Source: Verrucomicrobiales bacterium
GTDB taxonomy: Bacteria > Verrucomicrobiota > Verrucomicrobiia > Limisphaerales > UBA11358
Direction: 5' to 3'
Assembly: GCA_028712475.1 (NCBI GenBank)
Contig: JAQTQB010000008.1
Location: 1 to 64,000, forward strand
DNA: 64,000 bases
The position numbers and the translations under genes are program-made. Below, piece by piece: positions 27,130-35,175 of this stretch. Under the pieces are notes generated by a model, which was not told the origin of the DNA, ran no database searches, and worked only from the letters and a program-made list of their open reading frames with translations. Numbering within the stretch: position 1 is the stretch's first letter; each line of letters starts with the position of its first letter.

Positions 27130-27326
27130 ATTTTTAGTATTCAGGATTCGTTTGTAGCATTTTGCAATCAACTAAAATGTGTGCAACCGGGTTCCTTGAC
27201 TGGCGGAGTTTGCCGGCGGAGCAAGGTTGTGTTACACAGGGCGCAAAGGTCATTCGTCGTCCCCCTCTCCCCCTCATCCCTGTCACCGGCATCACAATCC
27301 GCCGGTTGTCAGACATGCGACTATCT

Positions 27327-27340
27327 ATTATGAACATAAT
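27327..27340. promoter_or_regulatory. ATTATG-AA-CATAAT palindrome
   Basis: Perfect six-base arms around AA, about 200 bases before the GH5-like gene on the minus strand. Related to the dyad inside the iclR promoter; a candidate operator for the IclR protein. Confidence 0.5.
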
Positions 27341-27438
27341 GCCGGGCGAATGAGCAACAATAGTTAATATATTTTGCATGTGTCAACAAAAAATGAAACC
27401 CGTTCAAAATCGTGTTCACATATTATGTGCAAAAAATG

Positions 27439-27467
27439 TTGACAATTATGTTCGTAATCCATAAACA
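27439..27467 (+). promoter_or_regulatory. Probable iclR promoter with embedded operator dyad
   Basis: TTGACA at 27439-27444 and TAAACA at 27462-27467 are separated by 17 bases. The spacer holds ATTATG-TT-CGTAAT (27445-27458), the same dyad type as at 27327. A repressor bound there would block polymerase, fitting autoregulation, which is common in the IclR family. Confidence 0.5.
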
Positions 27468-27507
27468 TAAAGGCAATCTTAAATTAATCGCCAACCCTTA
27501 ACCATTC

Positions 27508-28275
27508 ATGCAGCGATCCTCCACCGTTGACAAGAGCCTGAACATTCTGGAAGCCACCCGCGATGCTGGGGAAAAAGGGCGGGGCGTGCGCGAACTTTCG
27601 CGCTTGCTGAGCATCAACCCGGCCACCGTGCATAATCTGGCTTGGACCCTGTCCTACAGGGGTTACTTGAGCCAGAATCCAAAGACGCGGCGGTTTGTGC
27701 TCGGACCGGCGTGCCAGCAACTAGCCAGCAGCCAATCCCCCTGGCGGGACTTGGCGGAAAAGGCCGGGCCGCTGGTGCGGCAATGCCAGCGGGAGTTGGA
27801 TGAATCCATCATGCTGGCGGCGCTGCATGGGAACGAGGTGGTCTCGCTGGTTTACATCCCTTCCACCCAAGCACTCCGGGTGGATGAACCGGAGGTGATG
27901 GGGGATCGGGCCTACGGAACGGCCGTTGGGAAGATGTTGTTAAGTTCCTTGTCGGAACCGGCGCTACAGGCGTATTTGCGGGCGCATCCACCACAGGCAT
28001 TCATGCCGCGGACGTTGGCCACGCCGGAGGCTATTCGCAAGGAATTGGACAGAATCCGAAAACGCGGCTACGCTGAAACCCGGGATGAATTGTGCCTAGG
28101 GGTCAGCGCCATGGCGGTGCTGGTGAAGCCGCAGGCGCACGCTGGGATTGTGGCCGGCTTGGGCGCAAGCGCCCCGACGATTCGGATGGACGCCCGGCTC
28201 AAACAGACCACCCTGACCGTCCTGCGCCGCTTTGCGGGACTTATTGATCGTGCGGACGAAAGCCAGGCTAAATGA
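27508..28275 (+). CDS. IclR-family transcriptional regulator
   Basis: A 255-residue protein. Residues about 5-60 are the winged helix (STVDKSLNILEATRD, RELSRLLSINPATVHNLAWTL, RGYLSQNPKTRRFVLGP). Residues about 75-245 are the GAF-like effector domain with GTAVGKMLLSSLSEPAL, IRKRGYAETRDELCLGVSAMAV and a C-terminal helix. IclR proteins often control sugar-acid and aromatic catabolism and bind a pathway intermediate. The promoter holds a dyad in its spacer. Neighbours (isomerase and hexuronate-type transporter downstream, GH5-like gene divergent) suggest a pectin-sugar effector, which is inference. Confidence 0.88.
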   Translation: MQRSSTVDKSLNILEATRDAGEKGRGVRELSRLLSINPATVHNLAWTLSYRGYLSQNPKTRRFVLGPACQQLASSQSPWRDLAEKAGPLVRQCQRELDESIMLAALHGNEVVSLVYIPSTQALRVDEPEVMGDRAYGTAVGKMLLSSLSEPALQAYLRAHPPQAFMPRTLATPEAIRKELDRIRKRGYAETRDELCLGVSAMAVLVKPQAHAGIVAGLGASAPTIRMDARLKQTTLTVLRRFAGLIDRADESQAK

Positions 28276-28951
28276 GCCTTCGCGTCTGAGGCCGGCAACA
28301 GAGTTGTCGCACTACTATTCTATAGTTACCCGCTCTTGCTGCCCAGGTTCTGCCGCAGACACAGAACCATGCCGGCGGTTTTTCCCCTCCCCCGGTTGTC
28401 CCACTTTTCCGCAGGCAGGTCGCAGCCGTGGGTCGCTGCGTTGCAGGGGCGGTGTCCGGAAAACTGCCGCTCATTCCGTTTATTAAATACAAACATAAAA
28501 TACACGCGAATGATACATTCCTGTTGACATACCAGCAAACAAAGGAATAATTGAGTGTAATCCGCATGCATTAGCGTTTATAGAATACAATCAATGTTTG
28601 CTGTCTGCGAATGACGCGCTTGATAAAAAGTAAAACGCCAAAACCAAAATGCCAGTCATGAAACTCGACTTTAAACCTGCATCATTAATTTTTAAGAGTG
28701 GGGGACGGGATGTTGACTGGTTTGAGCGCGCACAAAGTGCAAACACAGGGTGGCGGCGCTTTGGGGCTGGCGCCGCCATCTGTAGTTTCAGTTAATAATA
28801 TAATCAGCGGGTGACAATCGCGTGCCACCGATTGCGGTGAGGTGTTACCAGATACCGGAACAATAAATGAGCCGGATTACCCGGCTAAAATGGAGCAGGC
28901 TGGAAATCCCATTTTAAGCGGCGAATATTATAGAAAGCGGTTCCAATTTTT
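28276..28951. other. Intergenic region, no confident gene
   Basis: About 675 bases. A 48-codon open frame (28649-28795, beginning MPVMKLDFKPASL) has no ribosome site and no recognisable similarity. Its end overlaps an eight-pair GC hairpin (GGCGGCGC at 28752-28759 against GCGCCGCC at 28770-28777) that lacks a T tract. Short AT-rich segments near 28486-28510 and 28800-28930 could hold promoters for the isomerase gene. Confidence 0.4.
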
Positions 28952-30490
28952 ATGCAATTAATACCATCGAAGAAGAAAGGCCGCATCGGCAACAACGGTG
29001 CGCTTCCGGCAGGAGAGCGCCAAATTGTGGAAATAGTCCGGCAACAACCCTTGCGGGCCCGCGTGGGGCTTGTCGGCGTGGGGCACCATGTTTACTGGCC
29101 GCAATTTGATGGGCTGTTTGTCGAAATGCACCGCAAGCAGACGGTCGTGGCCCGGCGGCTGGAGCAGCACGGCGTGGTCGTGAGTGATTTCGGCATGGTG
29201 GACAGCGCAGACGCGGCCTACGCCGCCGTTCCCAAAATGAAGGCCGCCGATTTGGACGTGCTGTTTGTGGACATGGTGACCTACGCGACGTCCTCCACGT
29301 TCGGGGTGCTGGCGCGGGAATTGAAGGGCGTGCCGATTGTGCTGGTGGCGTTGCAGCCGCTGAAAGCCATGGATTATCCAAATGGCACCACCTATATGCA
29401 GTTGTGCAACGACGATTTTTGTTCCGTGCCGGAATTCACCGGCGTGGCCATCCGGCTGGGCCGCCGCCCGCCGCCGGTGATTTTGGGTCACGAACAGGAT
29501 GATCCGCGGGCGGAGGCGGAACTGGCGCGCTGGTGCGGCATCGCCAAAGCGCTGCATGACTTGCGGCGCGGCCGGATTGGGCTGATGGGGCATGTGCTGG
29601 AATCCATGCTGGACATGCACTGCGATCCGACGGCCATCACGGCGGCGTTCGGCTGCCATGTGCCGCTGCTGGAACCGCACGACCTCCTGCGGTATTTCGA
29701 GCAGGCGGACGCCGCCGCCATCGAGGGGAAGAAGAAAATCATCCTGGATTTCTTTGCCACCCCCCAGCCGAAGTCTGACCCGCTGACCCAGAAACTGACG
29801 GCGCGGGACCTGGAGACGGCGGCGCGGGGCGCGGTGGCGCTGGACGGGCTGATCGCGGAAAAGAACCTGACCGGGCTGGCGTATTACTACGAAGGCAGCC
29901 CCGGCAGCCAGATTCGCACGGTGATGACGAATTTGATCGTGGGCAACTCGCTGCTCACGGGCGCGGGCTTTCCCATGTGCGGCGAGTATGACCTCAAGAC
30001 GTGCGTGGCGATGCTGATCATGGACCGGCTCGGCATCGGCGGCAGTTTTGCGGAGTTTCACCCGGTGGATTTCGAGCGGGACACGGTGCTGGTGGGCCAC
30101 GACGGCCCGCACCACATCAACATCGCCGCCGGGCAGCCGGTGCTGCGCAGCCTCAAGAAATACCACGGCAAACCGGGGTTTGGGGCGTCGGTGGAATTCC
30201 AGATCAAGGATGGTCCGCTCACCATGCTCTCCATCGGCCAGACGGCGGCGGGCAAATTCAAGTTTGTCGTGGCCGAGGGCCTCTCGGAGCGGCACCCCAT
30301 ACCGCCGACAGGAAACACCAACACGCACGTTCGTTTTGGCAAGGACGTGCGCGACTTCTTGTGCCGCTGGGTGGCCGAGGGGCCGACGCACCATTTTGCG
30401 CTCGGCATCGGCCACCACGCCGATACCATCCGGCTGCTCGCCGAATGCCTCGACATCGAGTGCGTCATCGTCAAGCCAAACCCCGCGTGA
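28952..30490 (+). CDS. L-fucose/L-arabinose isomerase-like protein
   Basis: A 512-residue cytoplasmic protein of the fucose/arabinose isomerase superfamily. The N-terminal Rossmann-like part contains RVGLVGVGHHVYWPQFDG and LDVLFVDMVTYATSSTFG. The middle holds GRIGLMGHVLESMLDMHCDPTAI, and the C-terminal part YYYEGSPGSQIRTVMTNLIVGNSLLTGAGFPMCGEYDLKT and HHINIAAGQPVL, including acidic and His residues that would bind the metal. Such enzymes convert aldoses (fucose, arabinose, rhamnose-like) to ketoses. It stands just upstream of an ExuT-like transporter and a truncated FucP-like symporter, supporting a deoxy- or pentose-sugar catabolic unit. The true substrate is unknown. Confidence 0.8.
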   Translation: MQLIPSKKKGRIGNNGALPAGERQIVEIVRQQPLRARVGLVGVGHHVYWPQFDGLFVEMHRKQTVVARRLEQHGVVVSDFGMVDSADAAYAAVPKMKAADLDVLFVDMVTYATSSTFGVLARELKGVPIVLVALQPLKAMDYPNGTTYMQLCNDDFCSVPEFTGVAIRLGRRPPPVILGHEQDDPRAEAELARWCGIAKALHDLRRGRIGLMGHVLESMLDMHCDPTAITAAFGCHVPLLEPHDLLRYFEQADAAAIEGKKKIILDFFATPQPKSDPLTQKLTARDLETAARGAVALDGLIAEKNLTGLAYYYEGSPGSQIRTVMTNLIVGNSLLTGAGFPMCGEYDLKTCVAMLIMDRLGIGGSFAEFHPVDFERDTVLVGHDGPHHINIAAGQPVLRSLKKYHGKPGFGASVEFQIKDGPLTMLSIGQTAAGKFKFVVAEGLSERHPIPPTGNTNTHVRFGKDVRDFLCRWVAEGPTHHFALGIGHHADTIRLLAECLDIECVIVKPNPA

Positions 30491-30498
30491 GGACGTGG

Positions 30499-30530
30499 AT
30501 GGTATCGGCATGAATTCATGCCGATACCAT
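30499..30530. repeat. 32-bp perfect palindrome overlapping the transporter start
   Basis: Two perfect 16-base arms with no spacer (ATGGTATCGGCATGAA then its reverse complement), centred on GAATTC. The right arm ends in the first two bases of the ATG at 30529. There is no T tract, so it is not a typical terminator. As RNA it would bury the start region in a long hairpin; as DNA it could be a dimer-binding site. Confidence 0.85.
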
Positions 30531-31824
30531 GACGGTAATAACCGGCTTGAAAAATGAATCCATCTTGAACCACCCGAATCCAGCCGCCGGCCCGCCAATT
30601 CCGCGCATCGCCTGGGTGCTGTGTGGATTTCTCTTTGTGGCCACGGCTTTGAGCTTTCTCGACCGGCAGGTGTTGTCGGTGCTGGCGCCTTCGTTGATGA
30701 AGGATTTGGGCATGAACAACACCGATTACTCGCACGTTGTATCCACCTTTGTCTTTGCTTATACGATCATGTTTGCGGCCGGTGGCTGGCTGGTGGACCG
30801 GTTGGGCACGGTGCGCGGGTTGGCGATTTCAGTGGCCGTGTGGTCGCTGGCCAGCGCCGGTCACGCGCTGGCGGCGGGCGTGCTGGGTTTGGGCGTGGCG
30901 CGGTTCATCCTGGGTCTGGGCGAAGGCGCATGTTTTCCGGCGGCAATCAAGGGTGCGACGGAATGGTTTCCGCCGGAGAAACGAGGCGCGGCAATGGGCA
31001 TTGCGATTGGCGGTTCCGCTTTTGGGGCGGTGATTGCACCGCCGTTGACAGCGTGGGTGGCTGGCAGTTTCGGCTGGCGCGGCGCGTTTTTTGTGACCGG
31101 CTTGATTGGTCTGACGTGGGTGGCCGGATGGATTGCGGCGGGACGCTTTGCGCCCAAGCCCGTCAGATCTGCGGCGTCCGCAAAAACAGACACCAAGGCA
31201 GTGTGGCGCGAGGTGTTCCGCCAGCCTGCCATATGGCGCATTCTCGCGGCGCGGTTCCTGTTTGACCCGGTTCTCTATTTTTACCTGTTCTGGATTCCGC
31301 AGTATCTTTCGCACGATCGCGGCTTCTCGCTGGATGAGATCGGGAGGTATTATTGGGTTCCTTTTCTGGCGCTGGGCTTGAGCAATATCGTCAGCGGCTA
31401 TCTCGGCGACGGTTTGCTGCGGCTGGGCTGGTCCGAGCGGCGGGTGCGGCGGGTGTTGCTGGCGGTGGCGGCGTTGCTCACACCGGTTTCCTGCGGCGTG
31501 ATTTTTGCCCCGAACGCCGGCTGGGCGATTGCGATGATGGCCATGCTGATGGTCGCGCATGGTCTTTGGATATGTAATTACGTCCTGCTCATCGGTGACC
31601 ATTTTCCATCCAGGGTTGCGGCTACCGTGATGGGGCTGACGGGCACGGTGGGTGGCAGCGCCGCAATGCTGGCCAACCTGATCACCGGTCCGGTGGTGGA
31701 TCGTCATGGTTTCACGCCGATTTTTATTTGCACGGCGCTGCTTTATCCCTTGGCGCTCGTGGTGCTGCTGACGATTCCGCGCCCGGCAATTGCGAAGGAG
31801 TCTTCCGCCGATCTCGCCGGTTGA
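30529..31824 (+). CDS. MFS transporter, hexuronate/organic-anion (ExuT/ACS) type
   Basis: A 431-residue, twelve-helix MFS permease of the anion:cation symporter group, which includes ExuT (galacturonate/glucuronate). Family features: SFLDRQVLSVLAPSLMKDLGM in helix 1, GGWLVDRLGTVRG in the 2-3 loop, GLGEGACFPAAIKGATEWFPPEKRG in helices 4-5, and FLFDPVLYFYLFWIPQYLS in helix 7. With the GH28 enzyme it would import galacturonate. The chosen ATG falls at the end of the 32-bp palindrome; a TTG at 30547 is the next in-frame alternative. It lies 38 bases after the isomerase stop, so both are probably one operon. Confidence 0.87.
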   Translation: MTVITGLKNESILNHPNPAAGPPIPRIAWVLCGFLFVATALSFLDRQVLSVLAPSLMKDLGMNNTDYSHVVSTFVFAYTIMFAAGGWLVDRLGTVRGLAISVAVWSLASAGHALAAGVLGLGVARFILGLGEGACFPAAIKGATEWFPPEKRGAAMGIAIGGSAFGAVIAPPLTAWVAGSFGWRGAFFVTGLIGLTWVAGWIAAGRFAPKPVRSAASAKTDTKAVWREVFRQPAIWRILAARFLFDPVLYFYLFWIPQYLSHDRGFSLDEIGRYYWVPFLALGLSNIVSGYLGDGLLRLGWSERRVRRVLLAVAALLTPVSCGVIFAPNAGWAIAMMAMLMVAHGLWICNYVLLIGDHFPSRVAATVMGLTGTVGGSAAMLANLITGPVVDRHGFTPIFICTALLYPLALVVLLTIPRPAIAKESSADLAG

Positions 31825-31854
31825 TTTACGCAGCCACTTTAATAAAATTTTATA

Positions 31855-32061
31855 GCAATCATCTCTATCAACACTTCAGACACCGGCGGCAACGCCAACG
31901 GAACGAACTATCGCGGCTCGTTCTGGATCATGACCTCGCTCTTTTTTCTATGGGGGTTCATGACCGTGTTCAACGACATCCTGATCCCGCGCTTCAAGGA
32001 GGCGTTCACGTTGAACTATTTTCAGGCGATGCTTGTGCAGTTCGCCTTCTTTGGCGCCTAG
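31855..32061 (+). pseudogene. N-terminal fragment of a FucP-like sugar/H+ symporter
   Basis: About 69 codons encode SFWIMTSLFFLWGFMTVFND, then ILIPRFKEAFTLNYFQAM and LVQFAFFGA, the first two helices of an L-fucose/glucose symporter of the FucP family. The frame then runs into a stop (GGCGCCTAG) where the family continues FGAYF. The GGCGCCTA bases are also the end of an inverted HsdM fragment, so the gene was cut by recombination at a shared eight-base sequence. No start codon is evident. The substrate would have fitted the neighbouring isomerase. Confidence 0.8.
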
Positions 32062-32208
32062 TCGTGCCATACTGGGAACGATATCCGGACCATGTAGCGC
32101 CCTCGTTCGCAAGAACCGTTCTTGCTTTGCATCATACAGACGATCCTTGAGCCACTCGAAGGCCGCCAATAGAAATCCACCTGTGCCACTGGCTGGATCA
32201 ACTAATTG
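32053..32208 (-). pseudogene. Internal fragment of type I restriction methylase (HsdM)
   Basis: Read on the minus strand, about 52 codons give LVDPASGTGGFLLAAFEWL, a stretch with RTRALHGPDIVPSMARL, then GA at the junction. This is AdoMet-binding motif I (DPASGTGGF) and the following helix/strand of N6-adenine methylases of type I systems (usual LHG.DI.P..ARL). No other part of the gene (NPPF motif, HsdS, HsdR) is present. The fragment is bounded by the FucP remnant on one side and the integrase remnant on the other. Confidence 0.75.
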
Positions 32209-32725
32209 TCGTCATCTGTTCCGGTCGCATAACTTCGACGACGGCACGGATAACTGCACAGCTTGGCGCGTTCCGCCCACGCATAACGGTAAAAATGAAC
32301 GAGACGCCCGTGATGCCCAAGCCCGCGCAGCGGCGTTTGAATTCTTTGGCGCGGTGCTTTTCCATCCACAGGGCAATCTTCGGCAGCAAAAGTCCATGGG
32401 TCGGGAGCGAGCGCAAGATGGCTTCCACCACCGGACCGAAATGAATAAATGCCGGCGTTCCAGTTTTTCTGCGTGCGTAAGAAATGACGCGGTCAGACCA
32501 GTCAATGTTTTCCGCCGCCAGATTGGCCATGTCGGTTTGGGAACCGCCCAAATGCCAGGCACAGTTCATATAACGCCCGAAGTTCCACATTCCTTTCCCT
32601 ATCAATGATCCGGCGATGTTCGTCGGCGGTGATTGCGCGTTTGGGTTTATATTCAAATTTTGGCCAGTAGTATTTTCACTGGCACTTTCACTGGCACTGC
32701 CTTCCTCTGGCCGCACCATCTTGCT
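32209..32725 (-). pseudogene. Frame-shifted tyrosine recombinase (integrase) remnant
   Basis: Three reading frames together give a phage-type integrase: YWPKFEYKPKRAITADEH and IDRERNVELRALYELC in one frame, then WHLGGSQTDMANL, ENIDWSDRVISYARRKTG and KEFKRRCAGLGITGVSF in the next, then HFYRYAWAERAKL in the third. The final conserved Tyr region is missing, since the sequence runs into the HsdM fragment. At least two frameshifts make it dead. Its position, 20 bases from the 3' end of tRNA-Leu, is where island integrases sit. Confidence 0.78.
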
Positions 32726-32745
32726 GAAAAACGACAAGATAAATT

Positions 32746-32833
32746 TGGTGCCGGTGGTGGGACTCGAACCCACACGACTTTTTATAGTCCCAGGATTTTA
32801 AGTCCTGTGCGTCTGCCATTTCGCCACACCGGC
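32746..32833 (-). tRNA. tRNA-Leu (UAA)
   Basis: An 85-base tRNA plus encoded CCA. Acceptor arms GCCGGTG and CACCGGC pair fully, discriminator A, anticodon arm CAGGA-CTTAAAA-TCCTG giving anticodon TAA, a long variable arm, and the T arm containing GGTTCGAGTCC. The variable arm and anticodon identify a class II leucine tRNA. The adjacent integrase remnant suggests its 3' end is or was an attachment site. Confidence 0.95.
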
Positions 32834-32894
32834 AATTTTTATTTTCAATAGCTTCCAGGTGAGCTGATGGCCGGAACATGACATTGCGTCGCTG

Positions 32895-32923
32895 TTATGG
32901 CATGAAAACGAGTGATGCCATAA
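32895..32923. repeat. Inverted repeat upstream of tRNA-Leu
   Basis: TTATGGCAT (32895-32903) and ATGCCATAA (32915-32923) are perfect nine-base arms around an 11-base loop, 62 bases upstream of the tRNA (which reads leftward). It may be a protein site or a weak terminator; nothing else was seen in 32834-33064. Confidence 0.4.
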
Positions 32924-33064
32924 GCAATCATCAAACAATCAAAAGCACCATGCTCATGGGTCAACTTTCGCAAAAGTCATGGACGGGCGCAAGCAGCCGA
33001 TTCGCAGACTGCGGATATAACGCGCGCGGTGCAATGTGATCAGACAAACCCCCGTTGACTACGG

Positions 33065-33649
33065 TTACTGTTCAGCCTCCGACCGGATCGCGGCGGCGAT
33101 ATCGCTGCTCACCTTCGCGAGTGCGCGGCTGTGCGCGGCGACCAGCGCATCGAAGTTTTCGCCCAACACCGGCTCGCTCGCGACCGTGCGGCCGGAAAGC
33201 GTGATGCCGCCCGCCGATTTGCGGACCACCCACACCGCCTTGATTTGCGCGAACTTGCCGGGCACAGACGCGAACTGCTGGATGTCAATCGTCACGCGAT
33301 AGGCGGGATCAAAATTTGCCAGCGACACTGCCGCCACGCGCGGCGTCCCGAGCAGCGACGACAGATCACCGGCGATGACGCGGGCGATGTTTTCATTCAA
33401 CGGCGCGGCCCAGCGGTTGAATTCGTCAACCGCGACCCGGTTCGGCGCGACTTGCACGGTGAACTGCGGCCGGTCCACTTCCGCCGGGACGGTGACTGGC
33501 CCGACGGCCACGGCATAGTTTGCGGCGGACGTGCCATCGCCTTTGGCCGTGGAGTTGAGCGCGTAGAACCGCGACGGCGCGGAGGCGCAACCGGCGGCGA
33601 ACACCGCGATGAACGCGATGGCGATGATCTGATGGAAATGTTTTTTCAT
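33065..33649 (-). CDS. pqiC: PqiC-like outer-membrane lipoprotein
   Basis: A 194-residue lipoprotein with signal IIAIAFIAVFAAGC (lipobox AAGC) and an ABC-type transport auxiliary (PqiC/DUF330) domain: FYAL near the N-terminus, VGPVTVPAEVDRPQFTVQ, RWAAPLNENIARVIAGDL, and AAHSRALAKVSSDIAAAI at the end. PqiC anchors the PqiB needle at the outer membrane in the phospholipid-transport Pqi system. Its ATG overlaps the pqiB stop by four bases (ATGA). It is the last gene of the leftward pqiA-pqiA-pqiB-pqiC operon. Confidence 0.88.
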   Translation of the reverse strand: MKKHFHQIIAIAFIAVFAAGCASAPSRFYALNSTAKGDGTSAANYAVAVGPVTVPAEVDRPQFTVQVAPNRVAVDEFNRWAAPLNENIARVIAGDLSSLLGTPRVAAVSLANFDPAYRVTIDIQQFASVPGKFAQIKAVWVVRKSAGGITLSGRTVASEPVLGENFDALVAAHSRALAKVSSDIAAAIRSEAEQ

Positions 33650-35175
33650 GGTTTTGCCTCTCCGGTTTTGCCGCGAATGAGCGCTTCGGGATGACGTTCG
33701 AGATAGTCGGCCAGCACGCGCAACGACCGCGCCGCGCCGCCGCCTTGTTGAAGCATGTTGTTCAGTTCCGCGTTGAACATGGAGTCCGGCGCAATGAAAC
33801 TGCCGGCGTTGCCAAGCAGTTTGTCGGTGTTGGTGAGCGTGCCGCGCACGCTGCCAAGCGTGGTGTCGAGCGACTTCAAGAGTTTGTCGGCGCTCACTTC
33901 AATCGCCTCAATCTGGCCGGGCTTGGTCGGCAGTTGCACGGGATTCTGCGCCCAGTCCAAAGTTGCCGGAGGCTCGTCGGGAAATAAATCAACCGCCACA
34001 TACAGCGACCCGCTGATCAGGCTGCCCGTCTTCAACTGGGCGCGCAGCCCATGCGCCACCATGGTGTCCATGATGATCTTATTGTTGCTGATGGCATTTC
34101 CGCCTTCAGGCAGATTGAGAAACTGGACCCCGTATCGGATCGGATCCACCGAGACGGTCACCGGCACGTTGAATTCGACTTTCTGCGCATCGAATTGCGG
34201 GCTGATTTTCGTTACCTCGCCAATGGTGATTCCGTTCATGACCACCGGCGCGCCGACCGACAGGCCGCGGACGGATTGCTTGAACACCATCAGATAGGTG
34301 TGCGGATCGCGGGCGGGCGGACGGAAGGCGGCGGTGCGGTCGCTAAAAAGTTCAAAGGTCGTGCCGGCTTCGGCAGGCGGCAGCAACGGCCCGGCAGCGG
34401 GGGTCTCGAACGCCACGCCGCCGGCGAGAATGGACATGACCGATTCGGTCTGGACATGCAGGCCGCTTGCAGAAAGGGAAACATCAATCCCGCTCGCCTG
34501 CCAGAAACGCGTGTCTGGATTGACGTATTGGTCGTAAGGCGCCTGCACGAAAATTTTCACGTTCAGAAATTCGCCGTTCTTGTCCAGTTCGTAGGACACC
34601 ACCTGGCCGGCCTGCAACTGCCGGAAATAAATCGGCGTGCCCGCACCCAGCGAACCCAGCTCCGTGGCCTTCAGCATGAAAATCCGTCCGGGCTCGTCGC
34701 CGGTCAGCGGCGGCGATTCGAGCGCGGTGAAACTGCGTGCGCTTTCCTTTGACTGGCCAAGCTGCACGCCGATGTAGTTTCCGGAAATCAAGGTGCCCAG
34801 CCCGGTGATGTTCAGGCCGGACATGCGCGGCTTCACGACCCAGAACTTCATGTCCTTCACTAGAAAATCTTTCGCCTTGGGACTCATTTCCGCCGTGGCG
34901 ATCACATGCTTATGGTCTTCCGCGAACCGGATGCTGGTGAGCGTGCCGATGTTCACACCGTCGTAGTTGACTTTGGTCTTATTGGCCTCCAGCCCGTCGG
35001 CGGACGTGAACACGATCGTGATCTCCGGCCCCTTTTCCAAAATTCTCGTCACGGCAATCCAGACGCCGGCGACCGCCGCGACGATGGGGATGACCCAGAC
35101 AAGCGAGAGCCGCGTGCGCTTTTTGGGGACGGTTTTGGCTTCCGGCACTGTTGGAAATTTGTCGTTGTCAGGCAT
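33646..35175 (-). CDS. pqiB: PqiB-like MCE protein
   Basis: About 509 residues from the ATG at 35175, which has GAGAGG eight bases upstream; a 10-residue longer start exists. One N-terminal membrane helix (LVWVIPIVAAVAGVWIAV) is followed by three MCE/MlaD domains: ITIVFTSADGLEANKTKVNYDG, FMLKATELGSLGAGTPIYFR, and the third around LSVGAPVVMNGITIGEV. The C-terminal helices (LDTTLGSVRGTLTNTDKLL) would form the needle tip. It carries lipids between the membranes with PqiA and PqiC. Start and upstream stop overlap by eight bases (ATGCCTGA), so translation is coupled. Confidence 0.9.
   Translation of the reverse strand: MPDNDKFPTVPEAKTVPKKRTRLSLVWVIPIVAAVAGVWIAVTRILEKGPEITIVFTSADGLEANKTKVNYDGVNIGTLTSIRFAEDHKHVIATAEMSPKAKDFLVKDMKFWVVKPRMSGLNITGLGTLISGNYIGVQLGQSKESARSFTALESPPLTGDEPGRIFMLKATELGSLGAGTPIYFRQLQAGQVVSYELDKNGEFLNVKIFVQAPYDQYVNPDTRFWQASGIDVSLSASGLHVQTESVMSILAGGVAFETPAAGPLLPPAEAGTTFELFSDRTAAFRPPARDPHTYLMVFKQSVRGLSVGAPVVMNGITIGEVTKISPQFDAQKVEFNVPVTVSVDPIRYGVQFLNLPEGGNAISNNKIIMDTMVAHGLRAQLKTGSLISGSLYVAVDLFPDEPPATLDWAQNPVQLPTKPGQIEAIEVSADKLLKSLDTTLGSVRGTLTNTDKLLGNAGSFIAPDSMFNAELNNMLQQGGGAARSLRVLADYLERHPEALIRGKTGEAKP

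Larger units (their letters stand above)
27130..27507. other. Divergent control region between GH5-like gene and iclR-type gene
   Basis: The region is AT-rich near its right end. It holds the dyads described at 27327-27340 and 27445-27458, a third smaller one (CACATA/TATGTG at 27417-27429), and a good promoter for the IclR gene. No coding sequence was seen. Confidence 0.55.

Noticed and set aside
28649-28795. Small 48-codon gene in the intergenic region
   Set aside because: There is no ribosome site, no similarity, and its end is a GC hairpin; kept only as a remark.
31948-32169. A 73-codon minus-strand frame as an intact small gene
   Set aside because: Only its first part is HsdM-like; after the junction at GGCGCC it is antisense to the FucP fragment, so it is a chance fusion.
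32198-32773. A 191-codon minus-strand frame as an intact protein
   Set aside because: It contains just one of three frames of a broken integrase, and its start lies inside the tRNA-Leu gene.
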